Source: Malus domestica (Eukaryota; Streptophyta; Magnoliopsida; Rosales; Rosaceae). Taken from it: a stretch of DNA of 64,000 bases. The stretch is from assembly GCF_042453785.1 (NCBI RefSeq), contig NC_091677.1, forward strand, positions 8,341,501-8,405,500. The letters are read 5' to 3'. A program made the translations under genes and the position numbers. Positions 13,501 to 24,282 of the stretch are shown here, in pieces (within the stretch, counting starts at the first letter, position 1; every line of letters begins with the position of its first letter). The notes beneath the pieces were generated by a model. That model did no database searches. It had not been told where the DNA came from and saw only the letters and a list, made by a program, of their open reading frames with translations.

Positions 13501-15326
13501 AGCACTTATACACTAACTACAAGGCAGATGGGTTTAAAGGGAAAGAACTAAATGATGCCTTGTGGAATGTTGCCAAGGCAATAACCATCGCTGATTTTAG
13601 GGAGAGTATGGCTAAGGCGAATAGGCTGAATGAAAAAAGCTTATAAATGGTTGGAGAAGAAACTAGCCTTGCATTGGAGTAGGTTACACTTTGAGACACA
13701 CACTCAATGTGACATTTTGTTAAACAACCTCTGTGAGAGCTTCAATTCTTTTATCCTAAGGTCTAAGGACAAGCCTATTATTACCATGCTGGAAACTATA
13801 AGAGTTTTATTGATGAAGATGATATGGTTGAGAAGAGATGCAATGAGGAAGGATAAAAGACCTATCTGCCCAAAAATCCAGAAGAAGTTGGAGGAGTACA
13901 AACTGAAAAGCTCACACACTGTAGCTACATGGTCTGGAGGAGAAAAATTTGAAGTGGATGAAGGCAAAGGCAATGTATTTGTGGTGGATTTGAATGGGTG
14001 CACTTGCTCATGCAGAAGATGGGATTTGACAGGCTTTCCTTGCATACATGGTTGCTCGGCCATCTATTATGCAAGGAGACAACCTGAGGAATTTGTTTCC
14101 TCTTGGCACAAGAAGGAGAAGTACTTTGAAGCTTACGAAAACTTGATTCAACCCGTCCAAGGCATGAAATTTTGGGAGCTATCTGAAAACAAATGCATTC
14201 TTCCTCCAACTTTTAAAAGGCAATCGGGGAGACCAAAAAAGAGGAGACATAGGGAGGGTGATGAAAATGAATTCAAGTTAAGCAAGAGAGGGCAAAAAAG
14301 TGTGAAATGTAGTGTTTGCAAGGCCTCGGGACACAACAATGCCAGATGCCCTACCACTCATCCTCCTCCAGCTGCTAGAAAAGGAAGAAAAAGCAAGAAA
14401 AATGAGGTATAATTTTGATATTTTTTGTTGATTTTTCATTTCTTAAGTGAATTTGTTATTTGGGTTCATTACTTAGGCCTCAACATCTAAGGCATCACAA
14501 CCCTCTCAGTCATCTCAGCCATACACTCAAGAAGCTCCACAACCTTCATCTCAGCCAACTCAAGCCTCTCAAACCACTTCAAAGTCTACTGCAAGAGGTC
14601 AGAAAAGGAGGAGGAATGTTCCATGATGCTGCTTTAATGCTTTAGGTTGTTTAAGGGTTCATTTTGTTATAGTTGAATATGCCCTTAGTTTTGTTTTTAA
14701 ACAACTTTTCGATAGATATTTAGTGTTTTGGACAGAGTTCAATTAGTTGTTAAAGTAGACCCATTAGTGTTTTGTACAGTTTTTTGGACAAATCTTTAGT
14801 GTTTTTGGAAGAACACCTTGACCCATTAGTGTGAATTGGATGGTGTATATTGAACTTTGTTGTGAATTGAAAGCTGTTGAGAATTCAACTTTGTTGGTAG
14901 TTTAAATGATGAATTTGCATATTTAGAATTCAAAGTTTGTTTGAAATTGAATTTGCAGATTTGGAATAGAAAGTTGTGGCATTTTTCCTAGGAAGCTTGA
15001 TTTTTTTTTTCAAAAAATTTTGGCGGGAAAAAAGTGTAAGGTGCATGGTTGTGGGAAAAAAAATTTTGACGGGAATTTCTTTTTTTTTCACTGAAACCCC
15101 TCTCTTTAAAAAAAAACACGTGGACACACGTGGCGACCTACGTGGCGCCCAGTCATTGGCCACATGGGCGCCACATCACAGTTAACTAGAGACTTAACAG
15201 TTTGACTAACGGATGTATGAGACTGTCCCAAAATTTACACTTTAGGTATGACTCTGAGACGAAAAAACTTGATGTACTAAATGTTGAAAACCACGAAACT
15301 TGAGGGTAGTAAACAGTTTTTTACCC
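10526..15326 (+). mobile_element. Mutator-like element 2 (MULE), 4.80 kb, 9-bp target duplication
   Basis: The element begins GGGTAAAAGACTG and ends CAGTTTTTTACCC, with long terminal inverted repeats (about 10,526-10,730 and 15,130-15,326). Both flanks are ATAAAATAT (10,517-10,525 and 15,327-15,335), a perfect 9-bp target duplication. The transposase reads on the plus strand. It belongs to the same family as element 1 but points the opposite way. The subterminal region at 10,780-11,110 carries a short internal duplication (the 'catctc...gaaaccctacccacgggccgt' segment occurs twice). Confidence 0.95.
11542..14625 (+). pseudogene. MULE transposase pseudogene (element 2), nearly full length
   Basis: The likely start is the ATG at 11,542 (MPELFSLKINH), just after an acceptor-like TTTGCAG. 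Domain order: PB1-like N-terminus; acidic linker across a GT-AG intron at about 12,212-12,309; MuDR DNA-binding-type region (12,675-12,870, CEKNCPWRLYA); MULE transposase core (13,074-13,650, GLDGCHLKG); SWIM zinc finger (about 13,995-14,060, CTCSC...CIH); zinc knuckle (CSVCKASGHNNARC, CX2CX4HX4C, about 14,305-14,350). A second intron (14,407-14,476) leads to a Ser/Gln-rich last exon ending TGA at 14,623. In-frame stops occur at 12,651 (TGA), 13,026 (TAG), 13,062 (TAG) and 13,359 (TAG), and there is a frame slip near 13,630. The gene is dead, but it is much better preserved than that of element 1. Confidence 0.88.
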
Positions 15327-15477
15327 ATAAAATATTTATGCAAATATGTTATCCAATGTCCTTCATTATTAGATATTTCGAGGTAATACTAGGTAGACCA
15401 AATTTATAAATCAAATAATGAGTCATCAATAGAAAATAAGCACGTTTATCAAAACTTAAGTAATAATCTTGAGCATC

Positions 15478-16717
15478 AAAAGTTTTTTTGGAACTCAAAA
15501 TCAATTTCACTAAAAGCACTTTTAATCATTTTAAAAACACATCAAACGAGTCTTCAATTTAAGTAAGTTTGGATACATCTAACGTAAATTTAGACGACGG
15601 ATCTTAACCTAAATTGAACTCAAGAGAAATATATTCTTGATCATCTTGCCAAAACCAAAATGGAGGGAGAAGAGAATAATTTTTTTTATTTTTTACTCTT
15701 GACTTATTTTATTTTCAATAATCGATGGATATGAATCTCATAAATCGTGTTGAGGGAACAAAGAGTTGAGAATTGGATTAAATAACTCTCCCAATCACAC
15801 TCTAGTATCTAATTGAATCCATATGAATTAGTAAACACATGAATCAAAAATCGAAATAATTTCAATAGATATGTGCATAGTTAGTAAATTCGAAGAAACG
15901 ACAACAATCAGCAAAGGGTCTGGTGATTAGAAAAAAAAAAAACTCAAGAGTAAGGGGAAAACAGGACAAATCACAAGAAGTGATTGGTGCGTGAAAAAAA
16001 AAATTGAAGATGTGAAAATTGTGACCCAACAACGCTCTACATATGAGAAATGATGCAACCCAACATCATTTTTCCATATACGAAAATTAAAGAAAAAAAT
16101 TGTAGAAATGAAGGAAGAAGATAAAGCAAACAAAGTGGCTGGCAGGTAGTGAGAGGAAGAGACAGTCAGCCATTCAAAGAGGTCCATGGATTTGAAATCC
16201 TAAGGAGTGAGGTAAGATTGTATTTGGTCTTGGTTATATATACTTTTTGCTCTCAAATCTCACAAAATTCATAATTTAATGAAATCCTACAAAATCTTTA
16301 GTTTTTTAAACACACCTAAATTTGGATGGATTAAAAATGATTATTAAAATCTCGATTGACTATACTTAGATTTTCATAGATTCTAAAAATCCTTCAAAAT
16401 CCTCTCTAATCCGAGTTTGACTACACTTTCTTATATAGTTTAAAAGAATGAATTATTTTGTATAATTCATGTGGCACCACATTATTAGGTTTTTAATCCC
16501 ATATATATGCCAGATCAGCAAACAACAAAGTTATCACAGAAACATAACAGAAGGATCACATTGGTGGTGGAAAGTCAAACATAGGGACTACATCTATTGA
16601 TTTTTATTGCTATGGACCAAACTAAGAACTTATACCAGTTTGAGAGACCAATTTGGCTAAAAATGCATCTAAAATATTCAGCAAGTAAAGCCTCATCCAA
16701 ATGTGTGCTCCAACATT
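15478..16717. repeat. Duplicated UGT 3'-flank block, copy B
   Basis: This matches copies A, C and D over several hundred bases (for example the stretch from 'gtttggatacatctaacg' and the segment 'ttaaaatctcgattgactat'). It ends at the stop codon of the UGT gene at 16,718. It contains no gene. Bases 15,336-15,477 are AT-rich and unassigned. Confidence 0.8.
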
Positions 16718-18163
16718 TTAACCACGGGATTTCAACTCTTCAATTAGGGCATTCAAATCAGAATCGGATGATCCTCCTTTCTCAATAGCCCTCTTTGCCT
16801 GATCTGCAAGTTCCCAAGCTCTACTTCTCATTTCCTCTGCTTCCCCACCCACCATAATCCTCCTTACAGCTTTATCAACAGCTTTCTTCTTAACGAAATC
16901 CCCAACAAGACTAACCCATTTCTGAGCACCCACTCCAACACCTATTTTCAGCACTTGGGTCACCAGCTTCTCGTTGTAAAACTGCTCCGCCGACACCGGC
17001 CACGTCACCATCGGCAACCCAGCCGCAATGCCTTCCAACGTCGAGTTCCACCCACAGTGAGTTACAAACCCGCCAACAGCCCTATGATTAAGAATCAGAA
17101 GCTGCGGGGCCCACCCTCTTATTATTAGTCCTTTCCCTTCCATTTTATGCTCAAACCCTTCTGGCAGCCAATCCTCTTTCTCCATGTCATCATCTTTTCC
17201 TCTCCTCACTACCCAAATGAAGTCCTGCCCAGAAGCCTGAAGCCCCATTGCAATCTTCTTAAGCTGAGAGGCATTGAATTTAGCCATGCTTCCAAAACAC
17301 ACATAAACCACCGAATTGGGTTCTTTTGAACCAAGCCACTTCAAGCAATCGTGCTCGTTGATGGAAGATGCTTTTCCTCTAAATGCTTTTTCTTCATTGC
17401 TTCTATTGCACAGAGAAACAGGGCCTATATGCCAAGCCTTCCTCCCCAAAACGTTTCTGTAATAATCTGCATAAACCGGTTCGAGCTCATAGAAACTGTT
17501 CACAACAATTCCATAGCTCGTCTGCTCAGATTCCTTGGCCCGTTTGAGCATCCGGGTCACGTCGTTTTCAATATTTTCCTTGTCAAAAGCAGGCACTTGG
17601 GCTCTTGTCATCGTAATCTCACCAGGAAAATTCGGAATCACAAAAGGTTCCAAATCGGACGAACTGTTCTTGAAAGGCTCATACTTGCTCATATTATATG
17701 AGGCAGCCAAGGCGAAGAAACTAGTGCCATGAAAAACCAACCTCGGAATATCAAACTTTGCAGCTGCATCAGTTGCCCATGGAAAACATATGTCAGCCAA
17801 AAGGAAACTAGGGTTTTGGTCGAGCAGAAGCTGCTCAAGCGGTTCTTGGAGCAAGCTTGTTGCTTTGAGGAAATTGGTGGATAATTCTGGTGAAGCGAGT
17901 GAGTCGAGAATCTCACAACCATCTGGTAGACCGGCTTCTGAAGGGAACTTGATGGTTTTGATTTCGACTTTGACGCTGCCGGAATTGGTTTTGCTTGATT
18001 GAGTGGCTTTGTAGAATGTTGAAGCGTTGAGAGGAGTTGTGACTATGGTTGTCTTCACTCCTTGCGCTGCGAATAGCTTGGCCATATCTGAGATCGGTAT
18101 CATGTGGCCGTGACTCATGAAAGGGAACAAGAAGACGTGGAACTCACGGTTTTGGCTACCCAT
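16718..18163 (-). CDS. UDP-glycosyltransferase, UGT73 type (copy B)
   Basis: A single-exon gene encodes 481 residues (ATG at 18,163, TAA at 16,718). Family-1 plant glucosyltransferases move glucose from UDP-glucose to small acceptors such as phenolics, coumarins or terpenoids in the cytosol. Visible hallmarks are the N-terminal acceptor-side motif with the presumed catalytic His20 (SHGHMIP), an Asp near residue 121 (LLADICFPWATD), and a complete C-terminal PSPG nucleotide-sugar box at about residues 350-394 (WAPQLL...FVTHCGWNSTLE...WPVSAEQ, with final Gln favouring UDP-glucose). The length, lack of introns and MGSQ..FHVFLFPF start fit the UGT73 group (scopoletin or flavonoid glucosyltransferase-like). 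The acceptor cannot be read from sequence. A close paralogue lies at 25,078-26,526. No frame breaks are seen, so the gene looks functional. Confidence 0.95.
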   Translation of the reverse strand: MGSQNREFHVFLFPFMSHGHMIPISDMAKLFAAQGVKTTIVTTPLNASTFYKATQSSKTNSGSVKVEIKTIKFPSEAGLPDGCEILDSLASPELSTNFLKATSLLQEPLEQLLLDQNPSFLLADICFPWATDAAAKFDIPRLVFHGTSFFALAASYNMSKYEPFKNSSSDLEPFVIPNFPGEITMTRAQVPAFDKENIENDVTRMLKRAKESEQTSYGIVVNSFYELEPVYADYYRNVLGRKAWHIGPVSLCNRSNEEKAFRGKASSINEHDCLKWLGSKEPNSVVYVCFGSMAKFNASQLKKIAMGLQASGQDFIWVVRRGKDDDMEKEDWLPEGFEHKMEGKGLIIRGWAPQLLILNHRAVGGFVTHCGWNSTLEGIAAGLPMVTWPVSAEQFYNEKLVTQVLKIGVGVGAQKWVSLVGDFVKKKAVDKAVRRIMVGGEAEEMRSRAWELADQAKRAIEKGGSSDSDLNALIEELKSRG

Positions 18164-18242
18164 GATTGGGATTTAGAAATGAAGATGGAGGAAGTAAAGT
18201 ATTAGGGTGATGGTTTGCGTTTGTGATGCATGAATTGAGGGT

Positions 18243-18250
18243 CATATATA
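18243..18250 (-). promoter_or_regulatory. TATA box of UGT copy B
   Basis: Minus-strand TATATAT about 80 bp upstream of the ATG. The same box is kept at 23,694-23,702 (the UGT fragment promoter) and about 26,607-26,614 (copy C). Confidence 0.6.
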
Positions 18251-18344
18251 GAAGTCGACTAAGTAAACAAACTATGGAAGGCTTATCAACAATGTATGGT
18301 TATACACATATTACCTTCTAATACCATCTCTTTCATGGAGATGA

Positions 18345-18454
18345 TGTTGAATATTTCAAGAATATATTCATATATTTGTTGGCTGAAAAGTTGGGTATTT
18401 GCCCAACCGTTGCTTCTCTTCGAGTTCGAGTGAAGCATTGCAACATATGACATA

Positions 18455-18506
<52 letters not shown>

Positions 18507-19076
18507 CTGCATTGTGCAGCATGTGTGTACGAAAATGATGGTAGCAAAAGGTTGGATTTAATTCAACCTTGTATCTTTTGGTTGAACTACAACTTTGGTT
18601 AAAAGACAAGATGCTTACTCAAATTATATGAGTAAAATTAAAAGATGTAATAAGTCAAAATTATTTTCTGAAAATTTCTAAATAGAAAACATGTCTTTTG
18701 GGTCAACACTAATAAGAAAGGTTGTATATCTTCAACTAAAATGAAAGGACTCGATGAACGAGTGCTTTAATGCCTATAAATACCTATTGTGGCATAATGT
18801 TTCACACACGATTTTCAGAAATTTATTTGTACATTCCTTGCTCTCTACTCTTTCCATCATATTCATACAATTTCTTTCTAGTTATTTCTAAGGGAATATA
18901 ATTCGGTTTTGCTAATTAAATATTTCATACTTTGTTGTATCCTAGAACTGATTTGCCAAGAACCCTTTAGCAAACTCATTTGAGTGGGGGTAAATAACAC
19001 TTTAAGGAAACGATTTAAGTCGTACCTCAAAGTCATCATTCCGATTATTCTCTAAATTTCTACATTTACTCAAACA
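18345..19076 (+). mobile_element. Solo LTR (732 bp), probably Copia-type, in the UGT copy B upstream region
   Basis: The ends are TGTTGAATATTTC and TTTACTCAAACA, and GATGA lies directly on both sides (18,340-18,344 and 19,077-19,081), an exact 5-bp target duplication. A TATA element (CTATAAATA, about 18,774) is followed by a leader-like region, as in Copia LTRs. The paralogous UGT upstream region at about 23,790-23,810 lacks the insertion and reads across the site. The LTR starts 182 bp upstream of the UGT ATG and its promoter points away from the gene. Confidence 0.88.
18456..18501. repeat. (TA)n microsatellite inside the solo LTR
   Basis: About 20 uninterrupted TA dinucleotides, probably highly variable in length. 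Confidence 0.95.
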
Positions 19077-19215
19077 GATGAAACCCGCATATGTTGTTGG
19101 GCTCCATCTCTATTAGAGAGATGTTACAATTGATTACAATTGATGGTACACTTAGATGGTAAGTGTAGCATTACTCGGTTACAAATCATCATCTATTGAC
19201 CGGATATTGTCACGT
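19077..19215. repeat. Distal UGT upstream region, duplicated
   Basis: This matches 23,806-23,940 (atctctatt.gagagatgttac, then tgtagcattact.ggttacaaatc). Together with 18,164-18,344 it is the promoter-side part of the UGT duplication. From 19,216 the two copies diverge. Confidence 0.75.
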
Positions 19216-19424
19216 CATTCTAACTAATTGATGCAGTCAGTAAACATGGAGACTATGAATTATGCCCTCACTCAATTATATAAATTATTTCACTTGAGTT
19301 ACTGTTCTGAATCTCTTGTTATATCGTTTGGTCGGAAAAGAGTCGTGTTCCCAAAACAAGAAGCACAGGCCACATGTCCACAATAATTCTAGCGTTCAGA
19401 ACCATAGTGTTTTACTTGCAAGCC

Positions 19425-19790
19425 TGAGTCTTTCACCTCATTTGGCACCATATTTTCGCCATTGACGATTCCATCACCGAAACTCCCGATAAGAGATCGA
19501 CCCAAGTCGGTCGAGCTCAAGGCAATCTAGTGGCCTCGTCCTTGTCAGGCTCCAATGTGCATGTGTCAGTGTCACTTGCATTCACCAATGGGCAGTACGA
19601 TGGCAGCAGCCTTGAGCTACAAGGCACCAGCCGCCAGTTTGAGAGGGTTAAAGAGGTCTCAGTGGTTTCAGGCACTGCATAATTCAGATATGCAAGGGGT
19701 TATGCTACCCTTGAGACAGTTTTTTATGATAATAAGACCTCCTACTCAGTTGTCCGGTGCACTATTAGGTTGCTTTTCAATAGTACTTAA
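19425..19790 (+). pseudogene. Dirigent-protein pseudogene fragment
   Basis: Plus-strand translation gives SFGTIF, then after a one-base slip AIDDSITETPDKRSTQVGRAQG, followed by SLAFTNGQYDGSSLELQG and SRQFERVKEVSVVSG, a TAA stop, then FRYARGYATLETVF and SYSVVRCTI. This order of motifs (FG..(Y/F)AIDD, VGRAQG, FTNGQYNGSTL, ARGYA) is that of the C-terminal two thirds of dirigent proteins, apoplastic proteins that steer monolignol coupling. The N-terminal half and signal peptide are not recognisable. One frameshift (in the T run near 19,460) and one in-frame stop (about 19,682) inactivate it. It lies between a UGT promoter copy and a UGT fragment. Confidence 0.8.
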
Positions 19791-19936
19791 TAATTTTTAT
19801 TTTTATTTTTTTATAAAAAGGGGACTTAATAGTTAACCTCTGTTTTTTTTTTTCGGTTCATTTCTAAGAAATAATATGGACCTTTATGTTTTAACTTTCA
19901 GCCGAAGGAGAACTCAAATTATTCTTCTAGATTGAA

Positions 19937-20241
19937 ATTCTCAATAGCCCTCTTTGCCTGCTCTGCAAGTTCCCAAGCTCTACTTCTCATTTCCTCTGCT
20001 TCCAAACCCACCATAATCTTCCTTACAGCTTTATCAACAGAGAAGGATTCTCTACCCTCCTATTCTCATCCCCTTCCGTGCCCTCCTCTCACACATTGTT
20101 TTTTATCTTATTATCTCTATAAAAAAAATTCAAAATAAGATGTTAACGTGGCTTAACCATGACCGTTCAAATAGGAGGGCATGAAAGGGTAGAGAGATTA
20201 GGAGGGTAGAGAATCCTCCTCCCTTATCAACAGCTTTCTCC
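19937..20241 (-). pseudogene. UGT73 C-terminal fragment interrupted by a MITE
   Basis: Bases 19,937-20,039 and 20,224-20,241 match the region of the intact UGT genes encoding about residues 430-470 (DKAVRKIMVG.EAEEMRSRAWELAEQAKRAIE). The fragment has no PSPG box and no stop region. It is split by the 184-bp MITE at 20,040. On its upper side it is fused to the DUF7815-like 3' region at the same breakpoint seen at 31,272, so the fusion predates the tandem duplication. Confidence 0.85.
20040..20223. mobile_element. Mutator-type MITE (184 bp)
   Basis: Inverted ends GAGAAGGATTCTCTACCCTC and, reverse-complemented, GGGAGGAGGATTCTCTACCC. TTATCAACA is duplicated on both sides (20,031-20,039 and 20,224-20,232), a 9-bp target duplication. 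The homologous position at 31,257 is uninterrupted. A relative with the same ends lies at 29,859. Confidence 0.88.
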
Positions 20242-20436
20242 TTTCTCAATAGGTACTCTTTCTGAATTGGAATCCTTGATTTTTTATAGTAGTTGCTTCA
20301 ATGTGGTTGAATTGAAGGCAAAACCTTAGCAGATAGTCATTTCCGTACTCATAATTCATACCTTACTTGAACCATGAACGTGCGATCAGAGCGTGACTAA
20401 CAGCCTTGTGATGCTTGGAGTGGTCACATGGTTGTC

Positions 20437-20640
20437 CTACAGACCCCACCTTCCCAACTCTGTTTTTTTTGTGTGTAAAATTTCATATTCTTCATCAATT
20501 CTTTCTGCACTTGCTGCCTTTTGGTTAAAATACACATACCGTCCGATCACAGTCATTCTGATCGCCGTGTAGAAAAAAACTTCCAGTATATTTCTTTGAT
20601 TTCTACATAAGATTATAAAGAATAAAATACAAAATTGTGA
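20437..20640 (-). pseudogene. Unidentified coding-like segment downstream of the broken DUF7815-like copy
   Basis: The minus strand reads ...FFYTAIRMTVIGRYVYFNQK and AASAERIDEEYEILHTKK. It is homologous to the segment at 31,455-31,690, but an extra A near 20,578 shifts the frame at its start and the C-terminal part is out of frame. I do not recognise the family. Confidence 0.4.
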
Positions 20641-20719
20641 ACAAATGGAACATATAAAACTAGAATTACATGATGCACAACAAACATTGCATGATAAAAA
20701 CACATAAATAAATTACGTC

Positions 20720-23214
20720 TCAATCTTTAGAGGGCGGATGTAATCCGTCTTACTTGGGAGGGATTGAAAGAGTGCTTTCGAGCATAAACGAGAGATCATG
20801 CATCTCTGACATTATTCTCTCCACATCGTCAGATTTTGACCCTGCTCTTACGCTGGAAACATCTCCGCCCTCCACCACATCTTCAGATTTTTTGCCATCG
20901 TTAGTGCTTGCATCAGCCAACCTAAACACGCAACAGAAGAAGGAGTTAACATAGGTTCTTTAAAGAACGAGCACAAGCAGTTTCCATGAAGCTTCACGTA
21001 TTACATTATTGAAAACGGCAAATTAGCATTCCACGGTGATTCGAAACAGGATTCTGCAGCTATAATAGCACCGATAAATGTTGGCTTATATAAGCACCTG
21101 TCTAATACAGAAGGCTCTAGGTGCACTCTATCCACTACAGTTGAACTGTTGGAACTGTTCAATGCTCCTGGTGAGAAATCTGGTTGCAAAAAGCTACCAA
21201 AATCCAAGTCACTGGAGCTGCTAGTGCCGAACAAATTTGTTTCTGAAGTATGGTCAACAGATGTCGTCTGATTAATACTTTATTTTACAGAATTATCTGC
21301 AAGATTTGATGCATTCTTCGAGCTAGCAAAATCATTCCAAGCATCAAATGAATCACCATCCGCGTCAGTAGTCTTATTATCAAGAGCCTTGTTGCTAGTG
21401 GTCTGCAATTGGTTGTCTTGAACCCAATCCACACCACTTTTGTTTAACAGAACTATCCACAATATTTGGTGCATTACTCGAGCTTGCGAAATCATTCCAA
21501 GCATCAAACGAATCATCATTCTCCAAAGTAGTCTTACTATCAAGATCCTTGTTGCTAATGATCTGCAATTGGTTGTCTTGAACCCAATCGACGCCATCAG
21601 GAAAAGAGTTATTCACATTTTCAGCTATTCCACCCCTCACCTCAGCAAGGATTTCCAACCGTTCAGGCCCTCAAGAAACCCAGAGTTGGAAACGCCCAAC
21701 AGATCATCTTGAAACCAGTTGGAGGACATGGATGCAGACCCAGTCACACTATGGTTTGATTTTTCATTCATTGAGTCCACTACAGATCCAAATACTGTGC
21801 CTATGTAGGCAGAAAGATCCACCGTGGAACCCACAAAGGGGTCAAGGGATTTTGATTCTTGGGGAAAGCTTTCAGAAGCTTGAGGGAGGTTTTCAGAAGC
21901 TCGAGGAAGGATTTCAGAAGCTTGAGGAAGGTTTCCAGAGGCCGGAGGAAGGGTTTCAGAAGCTTGAGGAAGGTTTCCAGAAGCTTGTGATTCAGAAGCA
22001 GCAAACTGAAAACTTGCCGCCCAACCAGAATCACCACTCTCTCCTTCAGTAGTCTGCACAACTGTCTCAAAAGGCTTTACATTCTCAAACAACCTAAGAG
22101 TTTCATGACCTTGGAAACGCTCTTTACCGACAATCTGTGTGCTAGACCTGAACAACTCTTCGGAATTACTCAAAGCACCACCTTTCTTTCCTTCTAAGAA
22201 AAAGTTGTCGAGATTGACTCCAGCCAAATCTGGTAATTTGAGCAGATTAGGGATCTCATTTGGGAGATCAGTCTCAATTTTCTCTGGCTTAGAGGTCCAT
22301 TTTATTTCAAGATTTAAGAGATCAGCCAGACTTAACTCATCTTTCCGCCCAGTCTGTGTTCTGTTTAATTCATTTGCTCCAACAGGTAAATCCACTATCT
22401 CCTGCAAACCAAATTCTAAAACTTTACCAAGTATTCAAGAAGCCCCACAAAATTAATTTCAAAGTCTCTACATTGATGAGGGGACAATAAACCTCATTTC
22501 TAGCAAACAAACAATAGGCAGACAAAACTATAATTTCCCCCTTAGATGATATGGTTGCTGAATAAATGGACTACAAATCAGTAGCACCTACGAATTTCGA
22601 GTGTGATCTGCCTAATATCGAGTACTAAGTAGATGTTGATACACATCATATACTATGTACTATTTCAAAATCACCTTCAACCATTTTAATTTTCCATGCA
22701 CTATAGATTAACATAAATAGCTTCGAATCAGATAACGAATTTTCGACATCATTACGCTGTTGGGCGGCTAGAATAAGCTGGTAAAACAAATTTAGCAAAC
22801 TAAAACAATCAAAGCTTCAATCTTTTTCATCATCCACAAGCAAGAAAGCATATAATTTGTTAAAGTGGTGATTTTTCTTGAATAAACGCATTGAGAATTC
22901 AAATTCCGTTTCTTTCAAGTTTTCCCATCAACCAAACACAACAAAAGGAATCCCCATTTTATTTCCCCATCTTAATCTCAATTTTCTCATCAACCAAACA
23001 AAAGATAGAAAATCAAGTCGCATACCGATCCACTTAAGCTCAGGTACTGGAGCAGCCAACGGTACCCAAAAGTATCCCGGAAATTGATGGGGTCGGGAGG
23101 GAGGTCCTTGCAGTGTTCTCTGCCGCAGAAGACGCAGGTCAGCGTCTGAACGCCCCTCAGCAGCCGCTCTTTGCAATGCCTGCACCTCAGGTACGGCGGG
23201 GATGGATCCAACTC
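20720..23214 (-). pseudogene. Broken copy of the DUF7815-like gene
   Basis: This is collinear with the intact gene at 31,810-34,445. Exon 1 survives from ELDPSPPYLRCRHCKERLL onward, but the first roughly 43 codons, ATG and promoter are deleted (the break at 23,214 corresponds to 34,314). The large exon has frameshifts near 21,680 and 21,430 and a CAA-to-TAA change near 21,284. The last exon ends early at a TAA near 20,749 (CAA in the intact copy). Splice sites are otherwise recognisable. The upstream side is fused to a UGT N-terminal fragment. Confidence 0.88.
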
Positions 23215-23334
23215 TAAATTAAGACGGAAATATTTGAACCCAAAACACATTGAATTGAAAAAAAAAACCTAACTATTAAATACCTCCACTACCTGTTGAG
23301 AACTTTTAATCATACATCACGATGTCCACAACCA

Positions 23335-23615
23335 TCTGGTGGGGGGAGTGAGTCGAGATTCTCACAACCATCTGGCAGACCGGCTTCTACAGAAGGGAAC
23401 TTGATGGTTTTGATTTCGACTTTGACGCTGCCGGAATTGGTTTTGCTTGACTGAGTGGCTTTGGAGAATGTTGAAGCGTTGAGAGGAGTTGTGACTATGG
23501 TTGTCCTCGCTCCTTGCGCTGCGAATAGCTTGGCCATATCTGAGATCGGTATAATGTGGCCGCGACCCATGTAAGGGAACAAGAAGACGTGGAACTCAAG
23601 GTTTTGGCTACCCAT
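23335..23615 (-). pseudogene. UGT73 N-terminal fragment (about 90 codons)
   Basis: It begins with an intact ATG and MGSQNLEFHVFLFPYMGRGH, then follows the UGT genes to GLPDGCENLDSLPPP, where homology ends (about 23,335). The remaining 80% of the enzyme, including the PSPG box, is absent. The catalytic His motif is retained but the product would be inactive. The promoter with TATATA (about 23,694-23,702) is still attached, so a short transcript is possible. Confidence 0.9.
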
Positions 23616-23940
23616 GATTGGGATTTAGAAATGAAGATGGAGGAAGTAAAGTATTAGGGTAATGGTTTGCGTTTGTGATGCATGAATTGAAGGTCATATA
23701 TAGAAGTCGACTAATTAAGTAAACAAACTATGGAAGGTTTATAAACAATGTATGGTTATAAATTAACATCTTACCATCTAATTTTACCATATCTTTAATA
23801 GAGCTGAAAGTCACGTGTGTTGTTGAGACCCATCTCTATTTGAGAGATGTTACAATGCATGGTACAATTAAATGATAAGTGTAGCATTACTTGGTTACAA
23901 ATCATCATCTATTGACCAGATATTGTCACGTCATTCTAAA
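23616..23940. repeat. UGT promoter copy upstream of the N-terminal fragment
   Basis: Collinear with 18,164-18,344 plus 19,077-19,215 and with 26,527-26,670. It lacks the solo LTR found in copy B. From 23,941 to about 24,282 I see only AT-rich sequence without a match in the window. Confidence 0.8.
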
Positions 23941-24282
23941 TTTTTTTTTTTTTAAAGTACATTTTACATGTAATTAACATAGTGGTACATTTATAATTAA
24001 AGAAAAATGGGTACATTATAAATAAATTATGAGTATAATTGGTACAAATTAAATAGGGTTGCCAATTAAAAATCATACTAACTAAATGTAGAAATATATG
24101 ATACAAAGTTTAAATGTAATGTTTCTAACACTAAAGGAATATATTTTAGAAATAAAATTTATAACTGAAATAATGACATTCATTAAAAGCTAGAGACATT
24201 AATAAAAAAATTAAAAAGAAATAAGGTTTTAATCAATGCAATAAAAGAAGATGGATGAGAACCTAATTTCTCCTTAAAAAAA

